From Pseudomonadota bacterium (lineage in GTDB: Bacteria > Pseudomonadota > Alphaproteobacteria > Caulobacterales > Caulobacteraceae): a stretch of 64,000 nucleotides of DNA. The DNA lies in contig JAIUNU010000013.1 of the NCBI GenBank assembly GCA_020161365.1, forward strand, positions 62,001-126,000, written 5' to 3'. The notes below the pieces were generated by a model. The model saw only the letters and a program-made list of their open reading frames with translations. It was not told the DNA's origin and did not search any database. The position numbers and the translations under genes were made by a program. This document shows, piece by piece, positions 1-9,151 of the stretch. Position 1 is the stretch's first letter. Each line of letters starts with the position of its first letter.

Positions 1-1590
1 GGGCGAGTTCATGTCTGTGTCTTCGGTGATGTCGATGCCCTTGGCGAGCTTGGAGTGCCAGAAGCCGTAGGCGATGTAGATCACCGCGCCGATTGCAGCA
101 TAACCGCCCAGGATCATCAGCGGCAGCGGGTTGTCGTTCATCGCGTGGATGATCATCGGCTGGAAGTTCTGGTAGGCCAGGAACAAGCAGGCCGCGATGC
201 CCAGCGCCGCCGTGACCATGCCGCCCGGGACCTTGAACGGACGAGGCAGATCGGGGTGCTTGATGCGCAGGTAGATCACCGACAAGCAGACGATCGAGAA
301 GGCGACGGCCGTGCCCAGCGACACCAGATCGCCCAGCAGGCTGATCGGCAGGAACGAGGCGGCGATGGCGATCACGACGCCCAGCAGGATGGTGCCCATC
401 CAGGGGGTGCGGAACTTCGGGTGGATCTCGGCGAACACCTTCGGCAGCAGGCCATCGCGGGCCATGGTGTAGAAGATGCGGGTCTGGCCGTAGCAGAGCA
501 CCAGCATGACCGAAGACAGGCCGGTGATGGCGCCGATCTTGATGGCGAAGCTGATCAGATTCAGCTTGCCGCCTTCGGCTGCGGCGTAAGGGATGTCGGC
601 CCATTCCAGGCCCATGCGGTCGATGGCGACGGCGATCGGGGCCGGGCTGGCCAGTTCACGGAAGGGCACCACGCCGGTCATCACGGCCGCGACGGCCATG
701 TAGATCAGCGTACAGATCACCAGAGCGCCCAGGATGCCGATCGGCACGTCGCGCGAGGGGTTCTTGGCTTCGGCGGCGGCGGTCGAAACGGCTTCGAAGC
801 CGACATAGGCGAAGAAGATGATGGCGGCGCCGCGGAAGATGCCGCCGATGCCGAACTCGCCGGGCTGGCCGGTCGGCTCGGGGATGAAGGGGTGCCAGTT
901 GGCCGGATTGATGTACTGCGCGCCAACCGCGATGAACGTCACCAGCACGATCACCTTGATGACCACGATGGCGTTGTTGACGTTAGCGGACTCGCTGACG
1001 CCGACCACCAGCAGGGCCGAAACCAGGGCGATGCCGATGGCGGCCACCAGGTTCAGCGTGCCGGTCATGGCGAACATCGTGCCGCCGCCGGGCGCGGCCA
1101 CGGCTTGGATCAGCGGCGTCGCCCATACCGGGGCGTCAGCGCCGGCCACCTGGATCATGGGGAAGTTTATCCCCAAGGCGTGCAGGGTGCTAACGACATA
1201 GCCTGACCAGCCGACCGCCACGGTTGAGGCGGCGACGCCGTACTCGAGCACGAGCAGCCAGCCCATGACCCAGGCGAAGACTTCGCCCAAGGTGCCGTAG
1301 GCGTAGGTGTAGGCGGAGCCCGAAACCGGCATGGTCGAGGCCAGTTCGGCGTAGCAAAGGCCGGCCAGGGCGCAGGCGATGCCCGCGACGATGAACGACA
1401 GCATGATGGCGGGGCCGGCGTTGGCCGAGGCCACCTGACCCGTCAGCACGAAGATGCCGGCGCCGATGATGGCGCCGACGCCCAGGCTCATCAGGTTGAT
1501 GGGACCCAGCGTTCGCTTCAGCTGGCTATGGGCGGCTTCCTTCTGGATGCTCGCAATCGACTTTTTCAAAAATAGCCTGTTTCCGGCCAT
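1..1590 (-). CDS. APC-family amino acid permease (cationic amino acid transporter type), 3' end outside window
   Basis: The minus strand is open from an ATG at 1590 to the left edge (530 codons, no stop). The translation starts MAGNRLFLKKSIASIQKEA and continues into hydrophobic segments, with a GVGAIIGAGIFVLTG motif in TM1 that is the hallmark of amino acid/polyamine/organocation permeases. About 12 membrane spans are expected and most are visible, including the FFAYVGFEAVSTAAAEAKNPSRD segment typical of the CAT subgroup around TM6-7. It should act in the inner membrane as an amino acid uptake or exchange carrier; the substrate cannot be read. The family is usually 490-550 residues, so only a few residues are probably missing. 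Confidence 0.9.
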   Translation of the reverse strand, partial: MAGNRLFLKKSIASIQKEAAHSQLKRTLGPINLMSLGVGAIIGAGIFVLTGQVASANAGPAIMLSFIVAGIACALAGLCYAELASTMPVSGSAYTYAYGTLGEVFAWVMGWLLVLEYGVAASTVAVGWSGYVVSTLHALGINFPMIQVAGADAPVWATPLIQAVAAPGGGTMFAMTGTLNLVAAIGIALVSALLVVGVSESANVNNAIVVIKVIVLVTFIAVGAQYINPANWHPFIPEPTGQPGEFGIGGIFRGAAIIFFAYVGFEAVSTAAAEAKNPSRDVPIGILGALVICTLIYMAVAAVMTGVVPFRELASPAPIAVAIDRMGLEWADIPYAAAEGGKLNLISFAIKIGAITGLSSVMLVLCYGQTRIFYTMARDGLLPKVFAEIHPKFRTPWMGTILLGVVIAIAASFLPISLLGDLVSLGTAVAFSIVCLSVIYLRIKHPDLPRPFKVPGGMVTAALGIAACLFLAYQNFQPMIIHAMNDNPLPLMILGGYAAIGAVIYIAYGFWHSKLAKGIDITEDTDMNSP

Positions 1591-1719
1591 GTGTGCGTTT
1601 CCCCAACGACCAGCGAACCCCCGCCGGTCAGGCATTGGGGGCGGACGTTAGTCAGAGAGGCGTCATCGCGCAACGCCTTGCGGTGACGGATGCGATTTCA
1701 GGGGCTATGCCTCCACCCA

Positions 1720-4161
1720 ATGCTGCCGATCGAGAATGTCCTGCCCGCGCTGAAGGCGGCGCTGCTCGCAAACAACGCGACCGTGCTGGTTGCGCCGCCC
1801 GGCGCGGGTAAGACCACGGCCGTTCCGCTGGCGTTGTTGGATGCGCCGTGGGTCGAGGGACGAAAGATCATCTTGCTGGAGCCCCGGCGACTGGCGGCGC
1901 GCGCGGCGGCTGCGCGCATGGCGTCCAATCTGGGCGAATCCGTCGGTGACACGGTTGGTTTTCGGGTCAGGCTCCAGTCGAAGGTATCGGCCAAGACACG
2001 GATCGAGGTCGTCACCGAGGGCGTGTTCACGCGAATGATTCTCGACGATCCCGGCCTGGACGGGGTCGCCGCCGTGCTGTTCGACGAGTTCCACGAGCGC
2101 AGCCTCGACGCCGACCTGGGGCTGGCTTTCGCTCGCGATGTCCAAAGCGTGCTGCGCGAGGACCTGCGTCTGCTGATTATGTCCGCGACGCTGGACGGCG
2201 CACGCATCTCCTCACTCTTGAATGATGCGCCGGTTGTCGAGAGCCAGGGCCGGATGTTCCCGGTCGACACGCGCTACCTCGGCCGCGATGAGCGCCAGCG
2301 ACTCGAAGAGCGCGTCGGGCGCGCGGTCGAGCGGGCCCTGGCCGAGGAGAGCGGCTCTATACTCGTATTCCTGCCGGGGCAGGGCGAGATCCGGCGGGCT
2401 GAGAGCTGGTTGAACGAGCGCCTGCGCCGGCCCGACGTCGATATCGCGCCGCTGTATGGCGCATTGGAGCCGTCGGCGCAGGATCGCGCGATCTCGCCGG
2501 CCCCGGCGGGCCGCCGCAAGGTCGTGCTGGCCACCTCGATCGCCGAGACCAGCCTGACCATTGAGGGCGTGCGCGTCGTGATCGATGCGGGCCAGGCGCG
2601 CGTGCCGCGCTTTGATCCGGCCTCTGGGATTACACGGCTGGAGACCGTGCGCGTCAGCCGCGCCGCCGCCGACCAGCGCCGCGGCCGCGCCGGCCGCACC
2701 GAGCCCGGCGTCTGCTACCGCCTGTGGGACGAGCCCGAGACTCGCGCGCTGCCGGCTTTCGCCCGGCCCGAAATCATGGAGGCGGACCTGTCGCGCCTGG
2801 CGCTGGATTTGGCCCGCTGGGGGACGAAGGACCCTGGTGACCTGACCTTCCTCGACCCGCCGCCCGCCGCCGCCTTCGCCGAGGCGCGGACGCTGCTGAC
2901 CCGTGTGCAGGCCCTGGACGCGCAGGGCGACCTGACCGCCCACGGCAAGGCGCTTGCCGACCTGCCGCTGCCGCCACGTCTGGCGCACATGGTCGCGCGG
3001 GGGGCGGCCTCGGGCCAGGCCCGCGAGGCCGCCGAAATCGCCGCCGTGCTCACCGAGCAGGGGCTGGGCGGCCGCGATGTCGACCTGCGGCGGCGGCTGG
3101 AGGGCCTGCACCGGGATCGCTCGCCGCGCGGCCGCGACGCCATGGCCCTGGTCGAGCGATGGGCGCGCGCGGCGGGCAAACCTTCCGGCGCCAAGCCGCT
3201 CGAGATTGGGTTGCTGCTGGCCGAGGCCTATCCCGAACGTGTCGCCAAGGCGCGCGGCAAGCCCGGTGAGTTTCAGCTGGCCGGCGGGCGCGGCGTCTAT
3301 CTGGAGCCGACCGATCCGCTGGCCCGCGAGCCCTGGCTGGCGGTCGGCGAGCTGGGCGGCGGCGACAGCCGCGACCGCATCCTGCTGGCGGCCGCCGTCG
3401 ACGAAGCGGAGTTGCGCGAGGCCTTCGCCGATCGCCTGGTCGCCGAGGATCGCCTGGAGACCACCGGCGGCAAGGTGCGCGCCAAGCGCCTGCTGCGCCT
3501 GGGCAGGCTGGTCTTGGAAGAACGCCTCGTGGAGAACCCCGACCCGGCGATGATCGTCGGCGCTTTGGTTGACCAGGTCCGCGCCGAGGGGCTGTCGGCC
3601 CTGCGCCTGGGCGAGCGGGGCAGGGCGCTGCTGGACCGCGTGGCCTTCCTGCGCGCGGTTGACGGCGACGACTGGCCCGATCTGTCGGAGGCCGCCCTGA
3701 TCGCGCGCCTCGACGAATGGCTGGAGCCGCTGCTGGTGGGACGCTCGTCGCTCTCCAGCCTGGACGAGGGGACGCTGTACGACGCGCTGAAGACGCTGGT
3801 GCCGTGGGACCTCCAGCGGAAGATGGACGCCCTGCTGCCGGCCCGCTTCGAAGCGCCGACCGGCAACAGCTTCGCTATCGACTATTCCGCAGAGGGCGGA
3901 CCCCGCGTTGAAGTGCGGGTGGGCGAGCTCTACGGCCTCTCCGAACACCCCAGCGTGGCCGGCGGCAAGGTGCCGCTGACGCTCTCGCTGCTGTCGCCCG
4001 CCCACCGCCCGATCCAGATCACCAAGGACCTGCCGGGCTTCTGGAAGGGCTCGTGGCGCGAGGTAAAGGTCGAGATGAAGGGGCGCTATCCGCGGCACGT
4101 GTGGCCGGATGATCCGGCGAACGCTGCGCCGGTGACGCGGGCGAAGCCGCGGGGAACTTGA
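1720..4161 (+). CDS. hrpB: ATP-dependent helicase HrpB (DEAH box)
   Basis: 813 residues from the ATG at 1720; an in-frame ATG at 1690 would add ten residues but the family normally begins close to LPIENVLP. Visible helicase motifs: GAGKTT (28-33), DEFH (122-125), SAT (155-157), ATSIAETSLTI and QRRGRAGR, followed by the ratchet region and the HrpB-specific C-terminal domain ending with the WPDDP signature. HrpB is a DEAH-type RNA helicase relative whose physiological role in most bacteria is not settled. The gene is divergent from the permease (start 1590) and convergent with the methyltransferase ending at 4354; a repeat element lies between the convergent ends. Confidence 0.93.
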   Translation: MLPIENVLPALKAALLANNATVLVAPPGAGKTTAVPLALLDAPWVEGRKIILLEPRRLAARAAAARMASNLGESVGDTVGFRVRLQSKVSAKTRIEVVTEGVFTRMILDDPGLDGVAAVLFDEFHERSLDADLGLAFARDVQSVLREDLRLLIMSATLDGARISSLLNDAPVVESQGRMFPVDTRYLGRDERQRLEERVGRAVERALAEESGSILVFLPGQGEIRRAESWLNERLRRPDVDIAPLYGALEPSAQDRAISPAPAGRRKVVLATSIAETSLTIEGVRVVIDAGQARVPRFDPASGITRLETVRVSRAAADQRRGRAGRTEPGVCYRLWDEPETRALPAFARPEIMEADLSRLALDLARWGTKDPGDLTFLDPPPAAAFAEARTLLTRVQALDAQGDLTAHGKALADLPLPPRLAHMVARGAASGQAREAAEIAAVLTEQGLGGRDVDLRRRLEGLHRDRSPRGRDAMALVERWARAAGKPSGAKPLEIGLLLAEAYPERVAKARGKPGEFQLAGGRGVYLEPTDPLAREPWLAVGELGGGDSRDRILLAAAVDEAELREAFADRLVAEDRLETTGGKVRAKRLLRLGRLVLEERLVENPDPAMIVGALVDQVRAEGLSALRLGERGRALLDRVAFLRAVDGDDWPDLSEAALIARLDEWLEPLLVGRSSLSSLDEGTLYDALKTLVPWDLQRKMDALLPARFEAPTGNSFAIDYSAEGGPRVEVRVGELYGLSEHPSVAGGKVPLTLSLLSPAHRPIQITKDLPGFWKGSWREVKVEMKGRYPRHVWPDDPANAAPVTRAKPRGT

Positions 4162-4197
4162 TTGGGTCCGCTTTCGACCCAAGTTGGACGTTTGGAA

Positions 4198-4310
4198 AAT
4201 CCTCCCCCTAGGGGGGGAGGAGGTCGAAGGCCGGAGGGGGAAGTGCTGCCGAGCCGGCTTCTTCCCCCTCCGTCGGCTTCGCCGACACCTCCCCCGCTAG
4301 GGGGAGGATT
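4198..4310. repeat. 113-bp intergenic repeat-like element with perfect 14-bp terminal inverted repeats
   Basis: AATCCTCCCCCTAG at 4198-4211 is exactly mirrored by CTAGGGGGAGGATT at 4297-4310. Inside are nested inverted repeats (GGAGGGGGAAG near 4233 against CTTCTTCCCCCTC near 4259, and GTCGGCTTCGCCGAC near 4272). The whole lies between the convergent ends of hrpB and the RNA methyltransferase. It resembles the REP/MITE-like palindromic units scattered between Caulobacter genes and could fold into a bidirectional terminator-like structure. Copy number in the genome cannot be seen here. Confidence 0.7.
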
Positions 4311-4353
4311 GGGGCCGCTCTCCACCTATAGCGGTCGTCTACGCCGCCGCCCG

Positions 4354-5145
4354 CTAACCCGTCACCGTGTAGATCATGATCCCCGTGGCCACGCTGAGGT
4401 TCAGGCTGTCCGCCCGGCCGCGCATCGGGATCTTCACGTTCACATCGCAAGCCGCCGCCAGCTCCGGCGGCAGGCCTTGCTGTTCGTTGCCCATCAGGAT
4501 CAGCGACGGCTTCACATAGTCGGCGGACTTGTGGTCGACGGTGGCGGTCAGGAGCGTGCCGACCACGCTGCCGGGCCAGGTCTCGCGCCAGGCCAGGAAT
4601 TCGGGAATGGTGGCCTTGGCGATCTTCACGGCGAAGATCGAGCCCATGGTCGCGCGCACGCCCTCGACCGAATAGGGATCGACGCAATCGCCGACCAGGA
4701 TCACCCCGCCGCAGCCGGCCGCGTCAGCGGTGCGGATGACGGTGCCGAGGTTACCGGGGTCGCGGACAGCCTGCATGGCCACCCAGCAGGGGGCGCTTTC
4801 CGGGACGATCGACGAGAGCGGCGTGAACACCTGCTTGAAGACGGCGACAACCGCCTGCGGGTTGTCGCGGCGCGAGACCTTCTCGAGGATTTCGCGATTG
4901 ACCTCAATGACTTCGCCGCCGGCCTTCAGGCACGCGGCGACCGCCTTCTTCAGCATCGGATGGTCGGCGGCGTCGGGGCCGTACATGACGATCTTGGGCG
5001 CGTGGCCGCAGTCGATCGCTTCGATGACGATCTTCAGGCCCTCGGCCAGGAACAGGCCGCTCTCCTCGCGCTCCTTGCGCATGTGCAGGGCGCGGACGGC
5101 CTTGACGGTGTTGTTGGTCAGGGAGGTGACGGTCTTGGTGCTCAT
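4354..5145 (-). CDS. TrmH/SpoU-family RNA 2'-O-methyltransferase
   Basis: 263 residues. The N-terminal part (KAVRALHMRKEREESGLFLAEG) is the RNA-substrate-binding domain of the SpoU family; the C-terminal half has the three SPOUT knot motifs NLGTVIRTADAAGCGGVILVG, LILMGNEQQGLP and MRGRADSLNLSVATGIMIY. It should transfer a methyl group from S-adenosylmethionine to a ribose 2'-OH in rRNA (RlmB-like) or tRNA. The ATG at 5145 is chosen because GGAGGGG/GAGGGA precedes it; an upstream GTG at 5154 leaves no room for a ribosome binding site. It follows the next methyltransferase gene, whose stop is at 5151, so the two are probably co-transcribed. Confidence 0.88.
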   Translation of the reverse strand: MSTKTVTSLTNNTVKAVRALHMRKEREESGLFLAEGLKIVIEAIDCGHAPKIVMYGPDAADHPMLKKAVAACLKAGGEVIEVNREILEKVSRRDNPQAVVAVFKQVFTPLSSIVPESAPCWVAMQAVRDPGNLGTVIRTADAAGCGGVILVGDCVDPYSVEGVRATMGSIFAVKIAKATIPEFLAWRETWPGSVVGTLLTATVDHKSADYVKPSLILMGNEQQGLPPELAAACDVNVKIPMRGRADSLNLSVATGIMIYTVTG

Positions 5146-5150
5146 GTCCC

Positions 5151-6050
5151 TCACCCCTCCGAAGACCAGCGCGCGAAGAACGACAGGCCGATCTGGCGGT
5201 CGCCCTTTTCCTCGACGAGGGAGAGCTCGCCCCAGTCTATGACACCGCCGCGACCCTGCAGCTCCTGGGCCAGGAGACCGGACATCGCCGCGCCCGACAC
5301 GCGGGCGGCATAGGCGTTCATCAGCAGGAACGAGGCGTCGTCGCTGAGCAGGGCGGCGCAGTCCTTGGTCAGGGCGGCCAGATCCTCGAACAGGCGCCAG
5401 ACTTCGCCATCGGCGCCGCGGCCAAACTTCGGCGGGTCCAGAATGATGCCGTCGTACTTGTTGCCGCGCCGGACCTCGCGGGCCACGAACTTGCGGGCGT
5501 CCTCGACGATCCAGCGGATCGGCTTGTCGGCCAGCCCGGCGAAGGCGGCGTTCTCGCGGGCGAAACCAACAGACTTCTTGGAGGCGTCGACGTGGGTAAC
5601 GGCGGCACCGGCGGCGGCGCAGACCAATGAGGCCACGCCCGTATAGCCAAACAGATTCAGGATTTTAGGCTGAGCCTTGAAGGCGCGCACCCGCTCATCC
5701 TGCCAGGCCCAGTTGGCCGCCTGTTCTGGGAAGAAGGCCAGATGGCGGAAGGGCGTGAACTGGCCATGGAACCTCGCCTTGCCCCAGGCCAGATCGAACT
5801 TCTCGATCGGCTTGCCCTTGAACCGCCAGCGGCCGGCCTCGTCCTCGTCGGTGGGGTCGAAGACGGCGTCGGCATTGTCCCAGATCTTTTGCTCCAGGCG
5901 CGGCGCCCAGAAGCACTGCGGCTCGGGTCGCACGACGGTGTAGCGGCCGTAGCGCTCCAGCTTTTTGCCGTGGCCGCTGTCCAGCAGGGCGTAGTCGGCC
6001 CAGCCAGTGGTGCGCATGACGATGGGGGCGGGAGCGATCTTCGGAGCCAT
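5151..6050 (-). CDS. Class I SAM-dependent methyltransferase, RlmI-like (rRNA type)
   Basis: 299 residues from the ATG at 6050. The Rossmann SAM-binding motif reads ILNLFGYTGVASLVCAAAGAAVTHVDASKK, followed by WIVEDARKF and the catalytic-region motif IILDPPKFGRG typical of RlmI/RsmD-like RNA methyltransferases. The N-terminal PUA domain of classical RlmI is absent or replaced by a short extension (LERYGRYTVVRPEPQCFW). The reading frame stays open upstream into the glycosyltransferase gene, but that extension is antisense-frame noise. Substrate (23S cytosine or other base) is inferred only from family. Confidence 0.82.
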   Translation of the reverse strand: MAPKIAPAPIVMRTTGWADYALLDSGHGKKLERYGRYTVVRPEPQCFWAPRLEQKIWDNADAVFDPTDEDEAGRWRFKGKPIEKFDLAWGKARFHGQFTPFRHLAFFPEQAANWAWQDERVRAFKAQPKILNLFGYTGVASLVCAAAGAAVTHVDASKKSVGFARENAAFAGLADKPIRWIVEDARKFVAREVRRGNKYDGIILDPPKFGRGADGEVWRLFEDLAALTKDCAALLSDDASFLLMNAYAARVSGAAMSGLLAQELQGRGGVIDWGELSLVEEKGDRQIGLSFFARWSSEG

Positions 6051-6067
6051 CGCCCGCCCATACCGCC

Positions 6068-7504
6068 TTAGGCCCCAGGGCGTCCAGAGCGGGGCGCGTG
6101 CAGGGTCTTGTCCCAACGGTGGGGCGCGGTGATGAACTGATACAGCGCCTTGACCGCCGCCGCGCTCTGGCAGAGCCAGTAGAGCGGCATGCCCAGCAGG
6201 TGCAGCCACCTGGGCTGTCCGCCCGCGCGCATCACGCCGCGCGCCCCGGCGATCGCCGCTGCGCCCCAGCCCAGCACATAGAGCACAAGGTCCCAAGGCG
6301 GGATGGCCAGGGATGCGTCCGGCATGAAGTCGACAAGCGCCAAGGCCACGGCCACCGTCATGACAGGCCCATGCAGATGCGACGAGGCGACGGACTGGGC
6401 CAGGGTCAGGCCCAGGGCGAGGGCGTTGCGCGCCTGTCGCGGAACGGGGCCGCGGGCATGAACGGCGAGGGTCTGCATGTGTCCCTTGATCCACCGCGCG
6501 CGCTGCGGGAACCATTGGGCGCCGGTGGTCGGGGCCGTCTCCCAGGTGGGGCGCTCGATGACGCCGAGGTGATAGCCGGCAGCGGCGAGCCGAAAGCCGA
6601 CGTCCGCGTCTTCGGTTACATTGTACGCGTCCCAGGCGCCAATCCGCCTGAGCGCGGCGACCTTGAAGTGGTTGCTTGTCCCGCCCAGCGGAAACACAAG
6701 CCCCCATCGTGCCAGCGCCGGCAACAGCACCTCGAAGTGGGCGGCGTATTCGAGCCGGAACTGGGATGGCAGGAACAGCGAGAATCCGGGGTCTTCGATC
6801 CTCAACGGCGCCTGCAGGCACGCCAGGCGCGGATCGGAGGCCGCGAACCTTGCCGCCGCTTCGCGCAACTGGCCAGGATCGGGCATGTCCTCGGCGTCAT
6901 AGATCACCAACAGCTCGCCTCGGGCCCTTTCCAGTGCGTGGTTGCAGGCGCGGGGCTTGGTGCGCGGCGTTCCGGGCGGAACCACCAGCACCTGCACGAA
7001 GCTGGGCAAGTCCAGGGCGCGGGCGACGGCGCGGGTGGTCTCGTCGTCGGCTTCCAGCACAATCAGCGCCTGCAACCGATCGCGCGGATAATCGATGGCG
7101 CAGAGGTTTTCGATCAGCTCGGGCAGGACTTCGGCTTCGCGGTAGAGGGGCGCGATGATCGTGTAGGCAGGAAGCTCGGCGTCCGGCAGCGACGGCGGCG
7201 TGTGTCGAGGCAGGGGCGTCATCGACGCCGCCAGCCGGGTGAGGCCGCCGAGAAGGAACACCACGAAAAACAAGTGGTGGACTGTCGCGAGAGCGGCCAG
7301 CGGCGCGAGGGCCGCGCCCAGGGTGGCGAGCGCGCCTGCAGCGCCCAAGGCGATCATCTGAGCTTGGGAAAGAGGCCGATGCGCGCCGTCGCGATATTGC
7401 GCCGTCGAGCTGTCAGCAGGCCCGAAGCCCTCAGGATTTTCAACGGACACAGGTCCGCTCGCCGGCGCGAGCGCCGGTTCCAGCCGTCTATCTTCGCGCG
7501 CCAT
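6068..7504 (-). CDS. Family 2 glycosyltransferase, membrane-anchored
   Basis: 478 residues from the ATG at 7504 (a TTG at 7534 would extend it by ten residues). Two N-terminal membrane segments (about 40-95) precede a GT-A domain with YTIIAPLYREAEVLPELIENL, VIYDAEDMP as the DxD-type metal/nucleotide-sugar site, TEDADVGFRLAAAGY and QRARWIKGHMQT, the QxxRW motif of processive cellulose/chitin/glucan synthases. Several membrane spans follow. It therefore probably polymerises or exports a surface glycan from a nucleotide-sugar. It precedes the two methyltransferase genes on the same strand and is divergent from the TetR gene. Confidence 0.85.
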   Translation of the reverse strand: MAREDRRLEPALAPASGPVSVENPEGFGPADSSTAQYRDGAHRPLSQAQMIALGAAGALATLGAALAPLAALATVHHLFFVVFLLGGLTRLAASMTPLPRHTPPSLPDAELPAYTIIAPLYREAEVLPELIENLCAIDYPRDRLQALIVLEADDETTRAVARALDLPSFVQVLVVPPGTPRTKPRACNHALERARGELLVIYDAEDMPDPGQLREAAARFAASDPRLACLQAPLRIEDPGFSLFLPSQFRLEYAAHFEVLLPALARWGLVFPLGGTSNHFKVAALRRIGAWDAYNVTEDADVGFRLAAAGYHLGVIERPTWETAPTTGAQWFPQRARWIKGHMQTLAVHARGPVPRQARNALALGLTLAQSVASSHLHGPVMTVAVALALVDFMPDASLAIPPWDLVLYVLGWGAAAIAGARGVMRAGGQPRWLHLLGMPLYWLCQSAAAVKALYQFITAPHRWDKTLHAPRSGRPGA

Positions 7505-7704
7505 GGATGCCCCTGGATACGCAGCTCGCCCCAACGGACTTGATAACGGAATCTCAACCGAAGCGTGTCAATATTAAAAAATGCTCGTTATAGACACATT
7601 TTGCGGTGCGCGGGCGGCGGTCGGGCCTTGGACACAGCGACTTGCGACGGCTGAGTGATTCCCGTTTAGTGTTCTGCCGGGGGACATGAGGGGAAGCTAG
7701 GTCC

Positions 7705-8340
7705 GTGACCGTCGTTTTGAAGAAGCCGCACAAGTCCGCGAGAAAGCCCAAGGGAGACGGACACTTACGCCGGGGCGAGATCCTGGCGGCGGCCGAGAAG
7801 ATCTTTATCGCCGAAGGCTATTCGGGGGCGACGATCCGCAAGATCGCTGATGCGGTGGGCGTGTCGTCGACCGCCCTCTACATGCACTTTCGCGACAAGG
7901 ACCAGATCCTGCTGGAGATCAGCAATGACGCGATCGAGCGTCTGCTGGACCTCAATATCCAGATCGCGAGCCAGCCAATCGATCCGGTTTCGCGCGTCCG
8001 TCTGATGCTCGAGGCGTACATGCGTTTCGCTCTGGACAATCCGAACACCTACCAACTGGTGTTCTGCAGCACCGGCGATCACGTCTCGGCGGACAAGATC
8101 GGAGAGACGATGGCGCTCGGCGACCGATGCTTCGAGAAGTTCAGCGAACCGGTCCACGACATCGCCGCCCAGGGACGCCTGCGGTCCGGATCGGCGGTCC
8201 AGGCGGCCGAGGTGCTGTGGAGCGGCTGCCATGGGCTGGTTTCGCTGCTGATCACCAAGCCTTCCCGGGGCTGGTCCGAGCCGGAGCAATTGATGAAGGT
8301 GATGTTGGACGGACTGTTGCACGGTCTGGTGACGGACTGA
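7705..8340 (+). CDS. TetR-family transcriptional regulator
   Basis: 211 residues starting with GTG at 7705. The N-terminal helix-turn-helix reads RRGEILAAAEKIFIAEGYSGATIRKIADAVGVSSTALYMHFRDKDQILLEI, with the YxHFxxKxxLL signature of TetR proteins; the rest is a helical ligand-binding domain (TetR_C-like). It lies four bases before the ABC importer genes on the same strand and divergent from the glycosyltransferase. The AT-rich spacer (7561-7602) contains GTGTC/GACAC and AAAATG/CATTTT half-sites that could be its operator, but this is only suggestive. Ligand unknown. Confidence 0.88.
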   Translation: MTVVLKKPHKSARKPKGDGHLRRGEILAAAEKIFIAEGYSGATIRKIADAVGVSSTALYMHFRDKDQILLEISNDAIERLLDLNIQIASQPIDPVSRVRLMLEAYMRFALDNPNTYQLVFCSTGDHVSADKIGETMALGDRCFEKFSEPVHDIAAQGRLRSGSAVQAAEVLWSGCHGLVSLLITKPSRGWSEPEQLMKVMLDGLLHGLVTD

Positions 8341-8344
8341 ATTC

Positions 8345-9151
8345 GTGAACGCCGCCAAGGCTTTGTGCGCCCTCGTGGCGGTAATGGCGTTTGTCCCGAT
8401 TCCGGTGGTGGCCACGCCGCGCGTGATGTCTTTGGACTCTTGCGCCGACCAGTACGTGCTGGCTCTGGCGCCGCGCGAGACGATCGTCGGCCTTTCATAT
8501 CGCGCCGTCGCCGCCGACAGCTACCTGCGCGAGCAGGCCGTGGGTCTGCCCTTGCGGCGGGCGACCTTCGAGAACCTCGTATCGGCGCGCCCGCAACTGG
8601 TGGTGCGGCTTTGGGGCGGGGACGCCCGGCTCTCCAAGGCTTTGCAGGCCAAGGGCGTGGCGAGCGTAACGCTCGATGACGCCACGGACTTCGCCGGGGT
8701 CCGCGCCAACATCCGGAAGGTCGCCGCCGCCCTGGATCGCGGTCCGCAAGGCGAGGCGCTGATCACCGCCATGGATGCGCGTCTTAAGGCCGCCGCCGGG
8801 GCGGGCCGGGGTCGCAAAGTGTTGTACCTGACGCCCGGTGGCTATACGGCCGGGGCCAACACCCTGATCGATGCGATGCTGCAGGCCGCAGGCTATGCGA
8901 ACGCCACCAAGGCGCCGTACTTCGCACCGGTGTCCCTGGAGCAGATGGTCATGACGCCGCCGACCGCCGTGGTGCTGGGTTTTTTCGATCGCGCTCGCGC
9001 CGGCGCCGACCGCTGGGGGCCGGGACGGCATGCGGCTCTGCGGCGTGTGGTCGATCGCCGTACGGTGGCGTCGCTCCCAGCCGCCGTGGTCGGGTGTCCC
9101 GCGTGGTTCGCCGCCGCCGGCGCCTTGACGCTGGCCAAGGCGACGCCATGA
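8345..9151 (+). CDS. ABC importer periplasmic binding protein, BtuF/FhuD/HmuT type
   Basis: 268 residues from a GTG at 8345. An N-terminal signal peptide (NAAKALCALVAVMAFVPIPVVA) is followed by RVMSLDSCADQYVLALAPRETIVGLSYRA, the N-terminal lobe of class III helical-backbone binding proteins. FENLVSARPQLVV and the long linker helix fit the same family. These proteins deliver cobalamin, haem or ferric siderophores to a FecCD-type permease. The permease gene starts inside its stop codon (ATGA at 9148). No cobalamin riboswitch was recognised upstream, so the substrate is open. Confidence 0.83.
   Translation: MNAAKALCALVAVMAFVPIPVVATPRVMSLDSCADQYVLALAPRETIVGLSYRAVAADSYLREQAVGLPLRRATFENLVSARPQLVVRLWGGDARLSKALQAKGVASVTLDDATDFAGVRANIRKVAAALDRGPQGEALITAMDARLKAAAGAGRGRKVLYLTPGGYTAGANTLIDAMLQAAGYANATKAPYFAPVSLEQMVMTPPTAVVLGFFDRARAGADRWGPGRHAALRRVVDRRTVASLPAAVVGCPAWFAAAGALTLAKATP

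Noticed and set aside
55..1206. Long plus-strand ORF of 383 codons
   Set aside because: It is antisense to the amino-acid permease, whose motifs and hydrophobic profile are clear; the plus-strand product is low-complexity Arg/Asp/His/Gln-rich, typical of GC-rich shadow frames.
2212..4182. 656-codon minus-strand ORF opposite hrpB
   Set aside because: Shadow of a GC-rich gene; hrpB motifs are all on the plus strand and the antisense product has no protein-like pattern.
6051..6821. N-terminal extension of the RlmI-like methyltransferase frame
   Set aside because: The extension lies within the glycosyltransferase gene in another frame and the family N-terminus fits the ATG at 6050.
8341..8350. 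Cobalamin riboswitch ahead of the ABC importer
   Set aside because: Only four bases separate the TetR gene from the binding-protein gene, and no B12-box-like structure was seen upstream of 7705 either.
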